In this document: piece after piece, positions 46,351 to 53,432 of the stretch
Position numbering within the stretch: position 1 is the stretch's first letter
Layout: the number at the start of each line of letters is the position of its first letter
Assembly: GCA_000717735.1 (NCBI GenBank)
Contig: JOBE01000043.1
Span: 1 to 64,000, forward strand
From: Streptomyces griseoluteus
GTDB lineage: Bacteria; Actinomycetota; Actinomycetes; Streptomycetales; Streptomycetaceae
DNA: 64,000 nt
Direction of reading: 5' to 3'
Notes under the pieces: generated by a model
What the model saw: only the letters and a program-made list of their open reading frames with translations
What the model was told of the DNA's origin: nothing
Databases searched by the model: none
Position numbers and translations under genes: made by a program

Positions 46351-48173
46351 CGGATCGCTCTGATGGGGACGTTGTCGACCCAGGTCGGGAACGGGTCGCG
46401 ATGGTGGGCATGCAGCCAGGCCTCCACCATGAGGGCCTGTTCGAGGGTGGCGAGCGGCATCGGAACACCGGCGGCTGCGAACCGAAGGCAGCGGCGGAAG
46501 CGCGGGGGGTCGAGGAGTCCGAGGGATGCCAGACGTCCGTCACCGAGGGCCAGGAGATCGTCCAGGTTCTCGCGCATCCCGGTGAAATGGTCGGCTTCGA
46601 AGCTCCCCTTGGTGGTGCGTGCGGCCACAGCAGGCGGCAGCAGGTCGCCGACAGCACGCACGAGGAGCGGCTTGTATCCGTGGACAGACGGCCGGCGCTC
46701 CAGCGGATTGCGCAGCACGGCGTCAATCACGGACGGGTCCAGGAAGGGATTGTGGAGGTCGACGCCACAGGACGCCGCGAGTTCGGCATCGGCCCTGGCG
46801 GTACGCGCGACTTCCCGGATCTCGTCCACAAGCGTGTGGAGGGAGGCGTCGAGCTTGTGGAGAGGGTCGGAGGCGGCGGCAGCCTGCGCGGAAGCTTCGG
46901 CGACACGGCCGACGGCAGCGGGGGCTGCCCACCCGGGGATCGGCAGAGGCGTGAACCAGTGGACATTCCCCCGGTCGTGGCTCGGTGCCGTCTCGCCGGA
47001 GAAGTATCGGGCGAGGAGGGCGAGAGCGTCAGGTCGGCTGGTGCGGGCCATCGCGGCGGCACCACGCAGCAGGGGCACGACGGGGGTGTGGCGTAGGCGA
47101 GCCCATCCCTGCGCCTCGCGCACAGCCCGACGCCACCGTCCGGCGCGCATGAGGTCACAAAGTTGTGCCGGGGGCTGGAACAGGACACTGTCCCCACCGT
47201 CGCCGGTCAGGTGGGCTCGCGTGCCGAGCTCGCGGTGCATCCAGCGGAACTGACCGAGGAGTCGGGCCTGAGTGAGGGTCGAAGGGGCCGGCTCGTCGGT
47301 GGCCGGTACCGAGGTTATCCCGCTGTAGGGCAGATGCTCCGTACCCAGCGGAAGAAGGCGGTGGGTGATCCGGCCCGCCGAGGCCGCAGCGGTCAACCGC
47401 GCGTAGTGGAGGTCCGCCCCGTCCAACCGTCCCTCCGGATGGATGGTCACCGCGTTGAGGACGTGTGAGCCGCTGAGGGCGCGTGCGGCGAGGACTGCCA
47501 CGGTGGTGGAGTCCAGGCCGCCGGAAAGATCGGAGGAGAGCGTCGGGTCCGCTTGCGCGCGTAGCGCCACTGCGTTCGTGAGGGTCCGGCGGAGCTGCCG
47601 ATGTGCCATGCGCCCGGGTTCCGATTCGGGGCGCCACGTCGTGATGCAGCGGAGGACTCCCCCGTTCCGAGGCAGCTCGATCCGGCTGCCGGGCGGAAGC
47701 TGCTGGATTCCCGTGAAGAAGGTCCTGTTGCCGGCCAGCGCGGGAACCGAGGGGGCCAGGACGGCACACGCCACCCGACCCACATCGACATCGGCCCTGG
47801 TCAGCGAGGCGAGAACACGGGCAGACGTCGACCACGCCCAGCCACCACCCCACCGTGTGCCATACAGCGGAAAGGCTGCCGCCGGGTCGGTGTGTACGAC
47901 CACGCCCTCCGTGCGCTCCTCGATCACGGCGTACAGGCCGGGCCAGCGCCACGTCACGTCAGCGGGCACCGGCCCGTCGGAGAGAACACGCAGTTGTCCG
48001 TCCGTCGCACCGCAGGATCCGATCACCAGAACGCGTGATCGGCCCTGGCCGGCGGTCACCGTGCGGATTGGAGTCTCCCCAAGCCGCCAGAGCGCGCTTG
48101 GGGCAACCGGGAAGTGAGCGCCGAGAAGGCGCGGGAAGTCGTCCGATGTCGTACTGAATCCACCGAGGGGCAC
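46347..48173 (-). CDS. albC: Lasso peptide cyclase (asparagine-synthetase-like C protein)
   Basis: A 608-residue AsnB homologue that adenylates the side chain of the ring-closing Asp or Glu and forms the isopeptide with Gly1. The C-terminal synthetase domain has the PP-loop SSDLSGGLDSTTVAVLAA (residues about 225-242) and HLTGDGGDSVLFQPP. The N-terminal glutaminase-like domain is degenerate and lacks a catalytic Cys2. The GTG at 48173 is set by GGAGG six bases upstream; a longer frame exists but has no ribosome site. It lies 83 bp after the precursor gene. Confidence 0.9.
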   Translation of the reverse strand: MPLGGFSTTSDDFPRLLGAHFPVAPSALWRLGETPIRTVTAGQGRSRVLVIGSCGATDGQLRVLSDGPVPADVTWRWPGLYAVIEERTEGVVVHTDPAAAFPLYGTRWGGGWAWSTSARVLASLTRADVDVGRVACAVLAPSVPALAGNRTFFTGIQQLPPGSRIELPRNGGVLRCITTWRPESEPGRMAHRQLRRTLTNAVALRAQADPTLSSDLSGGLDSTTVAVLAARALSGSHVLNAVTIHPEGRLDGADLHYARLTAAASAGRITHRLLPLGTEHLPYSGITSVPATDEPAPSTLTQARLLGQFRWMHRELGTRAHLTGDGGDSVLFQPPAQLCDLMRAGRWRRAVREAQGWARLRHTPVVPLLRGAAAMARTSRPDALALLARYFSGETAPSHDRGNVHWFTPLPIPGWAAPAAVGRVAEASAQAAAASDPLHKLDASLHTLVDEIREVARTARADAELAASCGVDLHNPFLDPSVIDAVLRNPLERRPSVHGYKPLLVRAVGDLLPPAVAARTTKGSFEADHFTGMRENLDDLLALGDGRLASLGLLDPPRFRRCLRFAAAGVPMPLATLEQALMVEAWLHAHHRDPFPTWVDNVPIRAIR

Positions 48174-48256
48174 GGGTCCTCCAGTCTCGGGGCGGGCCGG
48201 GTACGAGGTGTGCGGCCCCGACCGAGGACGGGGCCGCACACCACACGGGCGGGCGA

Positions 48257-48391
48257 TCAGCAGTTGTACGCGCGCCGCTTGTCCTCGGACTGACCGCCGC
48301 CCTGCCCCTCGGTCAGTTCGGCGATGTCGCCGACATCGACCATGTCCGGCTCGGGCGTCGGGATGTCCTCCTTGCGGAGCGGTTCGTTCAT
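48257..48391 (-). CDS. albA: Albusnodin-like lasso peptide precursor
   Basis: A 44-residue precursor. A leader of 28 residues (starts MNEPLRKEDIPTPEPDM, ends IAELTE) is followed by the core GQGGGQSEDKRRAYNC. This core matches my memory of albusnodin, the lysine-acetylated lasso peptide of Streptomyces albus. Gly1 and Asp9 (or Glu8) would close the macrolactam ring, and Lys10 is the only lysine and the expected acetylation site. GGAGAAAGG precedes the ATG. The leader has no YxxP motif of the usual lasso leader-recognition type. It is the first gene of the A-C-B-T operon. Confidence 0.93.
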   Translation of the reverse strand: MNEPLRKEDIPTPEPDMVDVGDIAELTEGQGGGQSEDKRRAYNC

Positions 48392-48479
48392 GGCGGTGCC
48401 TTTCTCCAGATGGGCGAGGTGTTGGACAACCCGCTTCGCGCCGACTTCCGAGAAGGAGACGGAGCGGGAATCTGTGTGC

Positions 48480-48569
48480 CTACGTGCCGGGCGTCCCCGC
48501 CACAGCCAAGACGATGACGAGGGCGCCGGTGACGACTGCGTGGAGCAGGACGACGAAGCGCTGCCTCAT
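48480..48569 (-). CDS. Tiny membrane peptide, translationally coupled
   Basis: A 29-residue peptide whose ATG overlaps the preceding stop codon (ATGA). MRQRFVVLLHAVVTG and LVIVLAVAG form one hydrophobic helix with a positively charged N-terminus. The function is unknown. It lies 89 bp before the lasso precursor start on the same strand. It might be spurious, but the coupling and codon use favour a gene. Confidence 0.45.
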   Translation of the reverse strand: MRQRFVVLLHAVVTGALVIVLAVAGTPGT

Positions 48570-48772
48570 TGGACAGCCCGGACGTTGGCGAAAGCCGTCG
48601 ACCACTCCACGCCGGACACGGGCCGGATGTAAGCGACCCGCACCACGCGGCCATCGTTGTGGATCTCGTGCGTGACGGCCATGAGTTCACCCTCGCCCCG
48701 GGAGGCGATGTCCCGCACTCGATGTCCGAGCAGCTCGTGCTGCTCGTACCCGTCGTGGTCGACGGCGTTCAC
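48566..48772 (-). CDS. Small hypothetical protein
   Basis: 68 residues from a GTG that overlaps the previous stop by 4 bp (GTGA). It has an acidic N-terminus and a beta-rich centre (ELMAVTHEIHNDGRVVRVAYIRP). No motif is recognised. It is the second of three coupled short genes upstream of the lasso precursor. Confidence 0.6.
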   Translation of the reverse strand: MNAVDHDGYEQHELLGHRVRDIASRGEGELMAVTHEIHNDGRVVRVAYIRPVSGVEWSTAFANVRAVQ

Positions 48773-48945
48773 ACCTCGCCCTCCTGCTCGGGCTGCTCGT
48801 CCGCGAAGCGGCGCAGGAACCTCTCCCAGCCGTCGGCCGCCCGTTCACGCAGCTCACGGCTCGGAACTCCGTACTCCGGACTCGGCGTCCCGGGCTCGTG
48901 TCCGCTCGCTCCGGGCGTGCGGCGAGGAAGGAGAGGACTGCCCAT
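48769..48945 (-). CDS. Small hypothetical protein, first of three coupled genes
   Basis: 58 residues, starting at ATG 48945. The N-terminal half is Pro/Gly-rich and the C-terminal half is a charged helix (ELRERAADGWERFLRRFADE). The stop overlaps the next start by 4 bp. Diverges from the regulator gene at 49167, with 221 bp between them in which no further gene is seen. Confidence 0.55.
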   Translation of the reverse strand: MGSPLLPRRTPGASGHEPGTPSPEYGVPSRELRERAADGWERFLRRFADEQPEQEGEV

Positions 48946-49166
48946 CGCGTGCTCCTGCCGTCGGTGGATTCGACGGCCGTCCGGGCTGGTAGGGGGAGCC
49001 TGCGTTGATCGGCCCTCGCCCGGACGGCCTGTACTCAGTCAACGGCCCGATCTCGTTCTGGAACAGGAAAGGTTGCCGACCGAGGCAGGGCACGCGACCG
49101 GAAGACTTTGCGAGCGCTTTGCGAAGCTGCTGGCCCGGAGGATGAGCTGGGACTACGTTCTGCCTC

Positions 49167-50426
49167 GTGGCAGTCAACGCCGTGTTGAAGCAGCGGATGG
49201 CCGACTTAGGCCTCACCCAAGAGGAGTTGGCAGGTCGGATGAACGCCGCCCTGCTGGCGATCACCGGCAGGCCCGGCGAGGTGTCGGACCGGACCGTCCG
49301 GAACCTGATCAACGGGGCAACCCGGCGTCCCATCGGTCGCACGAGCAGGGCGCTGGAGGCAGTGTTCCGCTGCCCGTTACGAGATCTGGGGTTCGAGCCC
49401 CCCAGCACCCCAGCACCGCCGGAGGACCCCGTGGAACGCCGTCAGTTCATCGCCGCCGGGACCGCCCTGGCCCTCACGTCAGCCGCCCCGGCCTTCGGCA
49501 CCCCTCGCCGTATCGGCGTCAGCGACATCGAACGCCTCCAGCGCAAGTTCGCGGACATCATCGCTAGGGACCACCGCCACGGCGGGCAACTCGGCATCGA
49601 GCAGAAGGCCGCCGCTCTCGCGAACGAAGCACTCTCCCTCCAGAACTCCGGCAACGCCAGTCAGCGCATCAGGAAACAGGTCTACGCCTCGGCTGCCGCT
49701 TTCCGATCCTCCGCCATGTGGGCAGCCGTCGACGGCCGCCGGTTCGACGACGCCACCCGCCACATGCGTGTCGCCCAGGAGCTCGCCGAGATGGCCGGCG
49801 ATCCTTACATCAAGTTCCGCATCTGGTCCCACGCGGGCACGATGTTCCGTCACGTGGGCCGTCCGGGCGACGCCGCCGCGGCCAACGAGGTGGCCCGCAG
49901 ACTCGGCATCACGCGCCAGGACCCCATGTTCGCCTCCCTCGGCCTGGCCAGACAGGGTGCGATCCACGGGGCAGCCGGAGACCGCGCGGCCACTCGCCGC
50001 GCATTCGAACAGGCACAGGACGCCCTGCTGCGCGCCGACCCAGGAGCCCAGCGCCCCGTCTGGATGAATGCCTTCTACGACCAGGCCGAACTCGACAGCC
50101 TCGCTCTGTCCGCGAACCTCGCGCTGGGCGACTTCGAGCGGGCCGAGGCCCACGGCCACCGATGCCTCGCGGCGCTGCGCCCTCACATGCACCGCTCGAA
50201 GGCCATCGCCACGACCCGCGTCGCACGGGCGCAGCTCGAACAGGGCGAGGTGGAACCCGCCGTCGCGACCGCCATGTCCGTCCCCGTCGACGCCGCTGTC
50301 CGTCACCCGCGAGTCGTGGGGATGCTCCGCGCGTTCGGCAGCCGTCTGGAGATCATCGCTCCCGATGCCGCACTCACCCACAGCTGGACCCAGTACGCCC
50401 TCGACACCTGGAGGCAGCCCGCATGA
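49167..50426 (+). CDS. XRE-type HTH regulator with TPR-like C-terminal domain
   Basis: A 419-residue regulator. The N-terminal HTH is at residues 5-70 (LKQRMADLGLTQEELAGRMN, then DRTVRNLINGATRRPIGR). A linker with RRQFIAAGTALAL resembles a vestigial Tat/hydrophobic segment often seen in this Streptomyces family, and the C-terminal about 300 residues form helical TPR-like repeats. The GTG start is used. It is coupled (ATGA overlap) to a GNAT gene. This layout is common for regulator genes near specialised-metabolite clusters, so it may control the lasso operon. Confidence 0.8.
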   Translation: MAVNAVLKQRMADLGLTQEELAGRMNAALLAITGRPGEVSDRTVRNLINGATRRPIGRTSRALEAVFRCPLRDLGFEPPSTPAPPEDPVERRQFIAAGTALALTSAAPAFGTPRRIGVSDIERLQRKFADIIARDHRHGGQLGIEQKAAALANEALSLQNSGNASQRIRKQVYASAAAFRSSAMWAAVDGRRFDDATRHMRVAQELAEMAGDPYIKFRIWSHAGTMFRHVGRPGDAAAANEVARRLGITRQDPMFASLGLARQGAIHGAAGDRAATRRAFEQAQDALLRADPGAQRPVWMNAFYDQAELDSLALSANLALGDFERAEAHGHRCLAALRPHMHRSKAIATTRVARAQLEQGEVEPAVATAMSVPVDAAVRHPRVVGMLRAFGSRLEIIAPDAALTHSWTQYALDTWRQPA

Positions 50427-50974
50427 CCCCACGACTGCGCCACTTCACCGACATAGAGCAGGTCATCGCTCCGCTGATCGCGGTGTACGCGCAGGTACGC
50501 GAGCCCCTGCTGCACCTACCGAACTACGCGGTCCCCACGTTCACCACGCGAGTCGAACGTCACGGGACCGAGCCGGGATTCGAAGCGGTGCTGGCATTCG
50601 ACGCCGAGGACCGGCCGGTGGGCTACGCGTACGGAAACGCCGTGGAAGGCGATGACCGGTGGTGGACGAGGATGGGTGACGTCGACGCCGCGTTCACGCG
50701 CTCTCCGTCCCTGGCCCTGAAGGAGATCGGCGTGACAATCCCCTATCGCGGCACCGGGCTGGCACGGCGCATCCATGACGAGCTGCTCGCCGGTCGCGGC
50801 GAGACGTACGTGTCGCTCATGGTCAACGCGGCGGCCGGTGACGGGAAGGTACAGCGGGTCTACGAGTCCTGGGGATACGCGGTGATGGGCACGAGCCGGC
50901 CGTCTCCCGATTCTCCAGTCCTCACCGCGATGATCAGGCCGATCGCGGCTGCGGCGGAGGAACGCGGCCGTTAG
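50423..50974 (+). CDS. GNAT-family N-acetyltransferase
   Basis: A 183-residue GNAT protein with LKEIGVTIPYRGTGLARRIH (acetyl-CoA-binding loop YRGTGLA) and LMVNAAAGDGKVQRVYESWGY. Its ATG overlaps the regulator stop by 4 bp, so it is translationally coupled. It differs from albT, the lasso acetyltransferase, in sequence and strand. The substrate is unknown; resistance or self-modification is possible. Confidence 0.82.
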   Translation: MTPRLRHFTDIEQVIAPLIAVYAQVREPLLHLPNYAVPTFTTRVERHGTEPGFEAVLAFDAEDRPVGYAYGNAVEGDDRWWTRMGDVDAAFTRSPSLALKEIGVTIPYRGTGLARRIHDELLAGRGETYVSLMVNAAAGDGKVQRVYESWGYAVMGTSRPSPDSPVLTAMIRPIAAAAEERGR

Positions 50975-51009
50975 CCGAGGAAACGGAGACTGGCGGTTCG
51001 TCCCGTAGC

Positions 51010-51516
51010 TCAGGCGTCGCTGTCGTTGCCACCGTCGATGACAGTCAGCTCGGCGCCCTTCCCGGCGTAGGGGTCGGGGGTGCCGGCGGGGATGTTCTGC
51101 ACGGCCTGCCCCTGGGCGGCGCCGTTGCCGTTGAACGCGAAGTCGGGTCGGATCCGCCAGTCACGCCCGTCGGGATAGATGAACCCTGCCTCAGCGAGCT
51201 GCCGAAGGGCCCGCGACACCGTCGACTGGGACATGCCCACCTGCTCGGCGAACTTGACCTGGGTCTCCACCCGGACAAGACCGTGGTCCTTGCGGTTCTG
51301 AAGGGCGCACATCTTGTGGAACAGCTTGTAGGACGCCCCGCTGAGATCCGCCTCGGCAAGGGCGTTGTGCGCGTCGTATCCCATCGTGGTGAACCCACCT
51401 CCCCGGAACCAGAGTCCATGCGCGACGCCGATTGACGAGTGCACAGTGAGGTCCTGCATCTCGCCAGTGGCCCGGTTGACAGTCTCGATCTTGGTCACTC
51501 GTCGGGCCGCACGCAC
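51010..51516 (-). CDS. Winged-helix RepL/MarR-like DNA-binding protein
   Basis: 168 residues, from GTG at 51516 behind GGAGG. A central helix-turn-helix (KFAEQVGMSQSTVSRALRQLAEAGFIYPDG, key part VGMSQSTVSRALRQLAEAGF) and the preceding SYKLFHKMCALQNRKDH resemble plasmid RepL-type or MarR-like winged helices. Upstream repeats are consistent with binding sites. It may be a plasmid- or element-derived replication or regulatory protein. An ordinary transcriptional regulator is the main alternative. Confidence 0.65.
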   Translation of the reverse strand: MRAARRVTKIETVNRATGEMQDLTVHSSIGVAHGLWFRGGGFTTMGYDAHNALAEADLSGASYKLFHKMCALQNRKDHGLVRVETQVKFAEQVGMSQSTVSRALRQLAEAGFIYPDGRDWRIRPDFAFNGNGAAQGQAVQNIPAGTPDPYAGKGAELTVIDGGNDSDA

Positions 51517-51542
51517 AGGGTACCTCCGGGGCTGAATGAGGT

Positions 51543-51618
51543 CATCCAGAGCTGGATGGCCAATTCAGTTTCGCATGACCAGGGCTGCCTACGCGCAGCT
51601 TCTATTCAATTTCGCATG
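51543..51618. repeat. Inverted and direct repeats upstream of the RepL/MarR-like gene
   Basis: CATCCAG-AG-CTGGATG (51543-51558) is an inverted repeat. ATTCAGTTTCGCATG (51563-51577) and ATTCAATTTCGCATG (51604-51618) are 15-bp direct repeats, 14/15 identical, 41 bp apart. The 51517-51927 gap is AT-richer than the genome norm and holds no convincing gene. Confidence 0.75.
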
Positions 51619-51927
51619 GAATATCTGCGTGACTGCAACGCGATTCGCGCATACAGGCAGGTCAGAAGCTCGCCCTGGTGGGTCTGTCTTAATAGGTAAA
51701 GCGCACCCGCCGTACGGGAACCCCTGCGGTACTCGCGATGCTCCGTTCCTCGGGGGTGCCCCACCCTCGTCGCGGGGATCCTTCGGCCGTCTTGGGCCTG
51801 GGTCGTGGCTTCAAGGAGAAGCGTGGCCGGGGCCGGTGGGTGGTTGCTCTGCACACGTGGCGGGTGCTCGCTCGGCTCTCCCGCCGTCTCGGCCGACTGT
51901 CGTGGGCCGAGGTCGTGACGGGGGTCG

Positions 51928-52281
51928 TCAGGGGGTGTTCCTTCGGTCCTCCTTGCGCTCCCTCCCCCACGCCGCCAGAGGCTCCAGGGCGTCGTTGAGG
52001 CGGATGCCGTCCTTCGTGAGGGCGTACTCGACGCGGGGCGGGACCTCCTCGTACGAGACGCGGTCCACGACGCCGTCCGCCTCCATCTCGCGGAGGTGCG
52101 AGGCGAGGACCTTCTCCGTGATGCCCGGGACCAGCCGGCGCAGTTCGCCGAAACGGCGGTGGGGCTGTTCGTGGAGGGCCCAGAGGATGAGGACCTTCCA
52201 CTTGCCGCCGATCACCTCCATCGCCGTGTCGATGCCGCAGATGTGTCCGTCGTCCACTCCCGGCCGGTTCAGCGTCGCCAT
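51928..52281 (-). CDS. HxlR-family transcriptional regulator
   Basis: A 117-residue winged-helix regulator with the HxlR pattern: CGIDTAMEVIGGKWKVLILW, RFGELRRLVPGITEKVLASHLREME (recognition helix) and YALTKDGIRL. It diverges from an imine-reductase-like gene; a 16-bp palindrome lies between them. That gene is the likely target. Confidence 0.9.
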   Translation of the reverse strand: MATLNRPGVDDGHICGIDTAMEVIGGKWKVLILWALHEQPHRRFGELRRLVPGITEKVLASHLREMEADGVVDRVSYEEVPPRVEYALTKDGIRLNDALEPLAAWGRERKEDRRNTP

Positions 52282-52323
52282 GTGTCCACCCTTCTGAGCT
52301 GCTCGCTCACCTCAGGGTAACTC

Positions 52324-52339
52324 CCCACTTCGAAGTGGG
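52324..52339. promoter_or_regulatory. Perfect 16-bp palindrome, likely HxlR operator
   Basis: CCCACTTCGAAGTGGG lies midway in the 97-bp divergent gap between the HxlR gene and the oxidoreductase gene, with GTACTT directly after. Confidence 0.7.
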
Positions 52340-52378
52340 TACTTGAGCAGGTCAGCGGCCTGCAGCAGCCTTGTGGAC

Positions 52379-53263
52379 ATGACGCAGAACACCGCAGAGA
52401 AATCCCCTGTCACCCTCCTCGGCCTCGGTGCGATGGGCACCGCCCTCGCCCGTACCTGGCTCGACGCCGGGCACCCGCTCACCGTCTGGAACCGCACCCC
52501 GTCACGCGCCGACGCGCTCGTCTCCGAGGGCGCGAAGGCCGCGGACGGCGCGGCCGCGGCCGTCGCGGCGAGCAGCCTCGTCATCGTCTGCCTCCTCGAC
52601 GACGCCTCCGTCGGCGCCGCCCTGGACGGTGTCGACCTGACGGGCAAGGACCTCGTCAACCTGACCACCACGACCCCCGCCCAGGCACGGGCCCGCGCCG
52701 CGTGGGCCGCGGAGCGCGGTGCCCGCTACCTGGACGGCGGGATCATGGCCGTACCGCCGATGGTCGGCGTCCCGGAGGCCGGCGGGTACGTCTTCTACAG
52801 CGGTTCGCGTGAGCTGTTCGAGCTCCACCAGGAGGCCCTGGCGGTGCCGGTCGGCACGGTCTACGTCGGCGAGGACGCCGGTTTCGCGGCGCTGCACGAC
52901 GTGGCCCTGCTGAGCGCCATGTACGGCATGTTCGGCGGTGTCGCGCACGCCTTCGCCCTGATCCGCAGGGAGGACATCGACCCGTCCGCGTTCGCCCCGC
53001 TGCTCTCCGGCTGGATCGCGGCGATGGCGGGTCCCTCCGTGCTGCAGACCGCCGCCCAGCTGAAGAGCGGCGACTACACCACGGACGTGGTCTCCAACCT
53101 GGCGATGCAGGTGGCCGGCACGCCGACGTTCGAGAAGACGGCCGCGGAGCAGGGCGTGAGCCCGGAGCTGATCCAGCCGTACTTCGAGCTGATGCGCCGC
53201 CGGCTCGCCGTGGGCAGCGGCGAGGAGGACCTGACGGGTGTGGTGGACCTTCTTCTCGAGTAG
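52379..53263 (+). CDS. NAD(P)-dependent imine-reductase-like oxidoreductase
   Basis: A 294-residue protein of the 6-phosphogluconate-dehydrogenase/beta-hydroxyacid dehydrogenase superfamily. The Rossmann loop VTLLGLGAMGTALARTWL and WNRTPSRADAL (NADPH-type Arg) are clear, and the C-terminal helical domain lacks the catalytic Lys of beta-HADs, as in imine reductases. HxlR-controlled reductases of this type occur widely in Streptomyces. The substrate is unknown. Confidence 0.85.
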   Translation: MTQNTAEKSPVTLLGLGAMGTALARTWLDAGHPLTVWNRTPSRADALVSEGAKAADGAAAAVAASSLVIVCLLDDASVGAALDGVDLTGKDLVNLTTTTPAQARARAAWAAERGARYLDGGIMAVPPMVGVPEAGGYVFYSGSRELFELHQEALAVPVGTVYVGEDAGFAALHDVALLSAMYGMFGGVAHAFALIRREDIDPSAFAPLLSGWIAAMAGPSVLQTAAQLKSGDYTTDVVSNLAMQVAGTPTFEKTAAEQGVSPELIQPYFELMRRRLAVGSGEEDLTGVVDLLLE

Positions 53264-53292
53264 CCGGTAGCGCGGCGGCCAGTGGTCGATGG

Positions 53293-53320
53293 ACCGGTAG
53301 TCGGTGGATCGGCTACCGGT
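53293..53320 (+). terminator. Hairpin downstream of the imine-reductase-like gene
   Basis: ACCGGTAG (53293-53300) and CTACCGGT (53313-53320) form an 8-bp stem around a 12-nt loop, 30 bp after the stop. No T-tract is seen. Confidence 0.5.
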
Positions 53321-53432
53321 AATCGGTGCGACCCCCTCCTCCTGAGGGGTGCTCCCGTGTCAGACTCTGCGGCGATCGTTCCCCCAGGCGATCCGTTTTC
53401 CCCCTCAGGCAAGCGGAAGGATCGCAAGAGAC

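Noticed and set aside
51606..51854. Minus-strand frame of 82 codons near the RepL-like gene
   Set aside because: Lies in an AT-richer repeat region, has no ribosome site and poor third-position GC.
45216..51927. Integrative element with integrase and att sites
   Set aside because: No integrase, excisionase, transposase or tRNA is visible. Island status is only inferred from gene content and split otsA/otsB.
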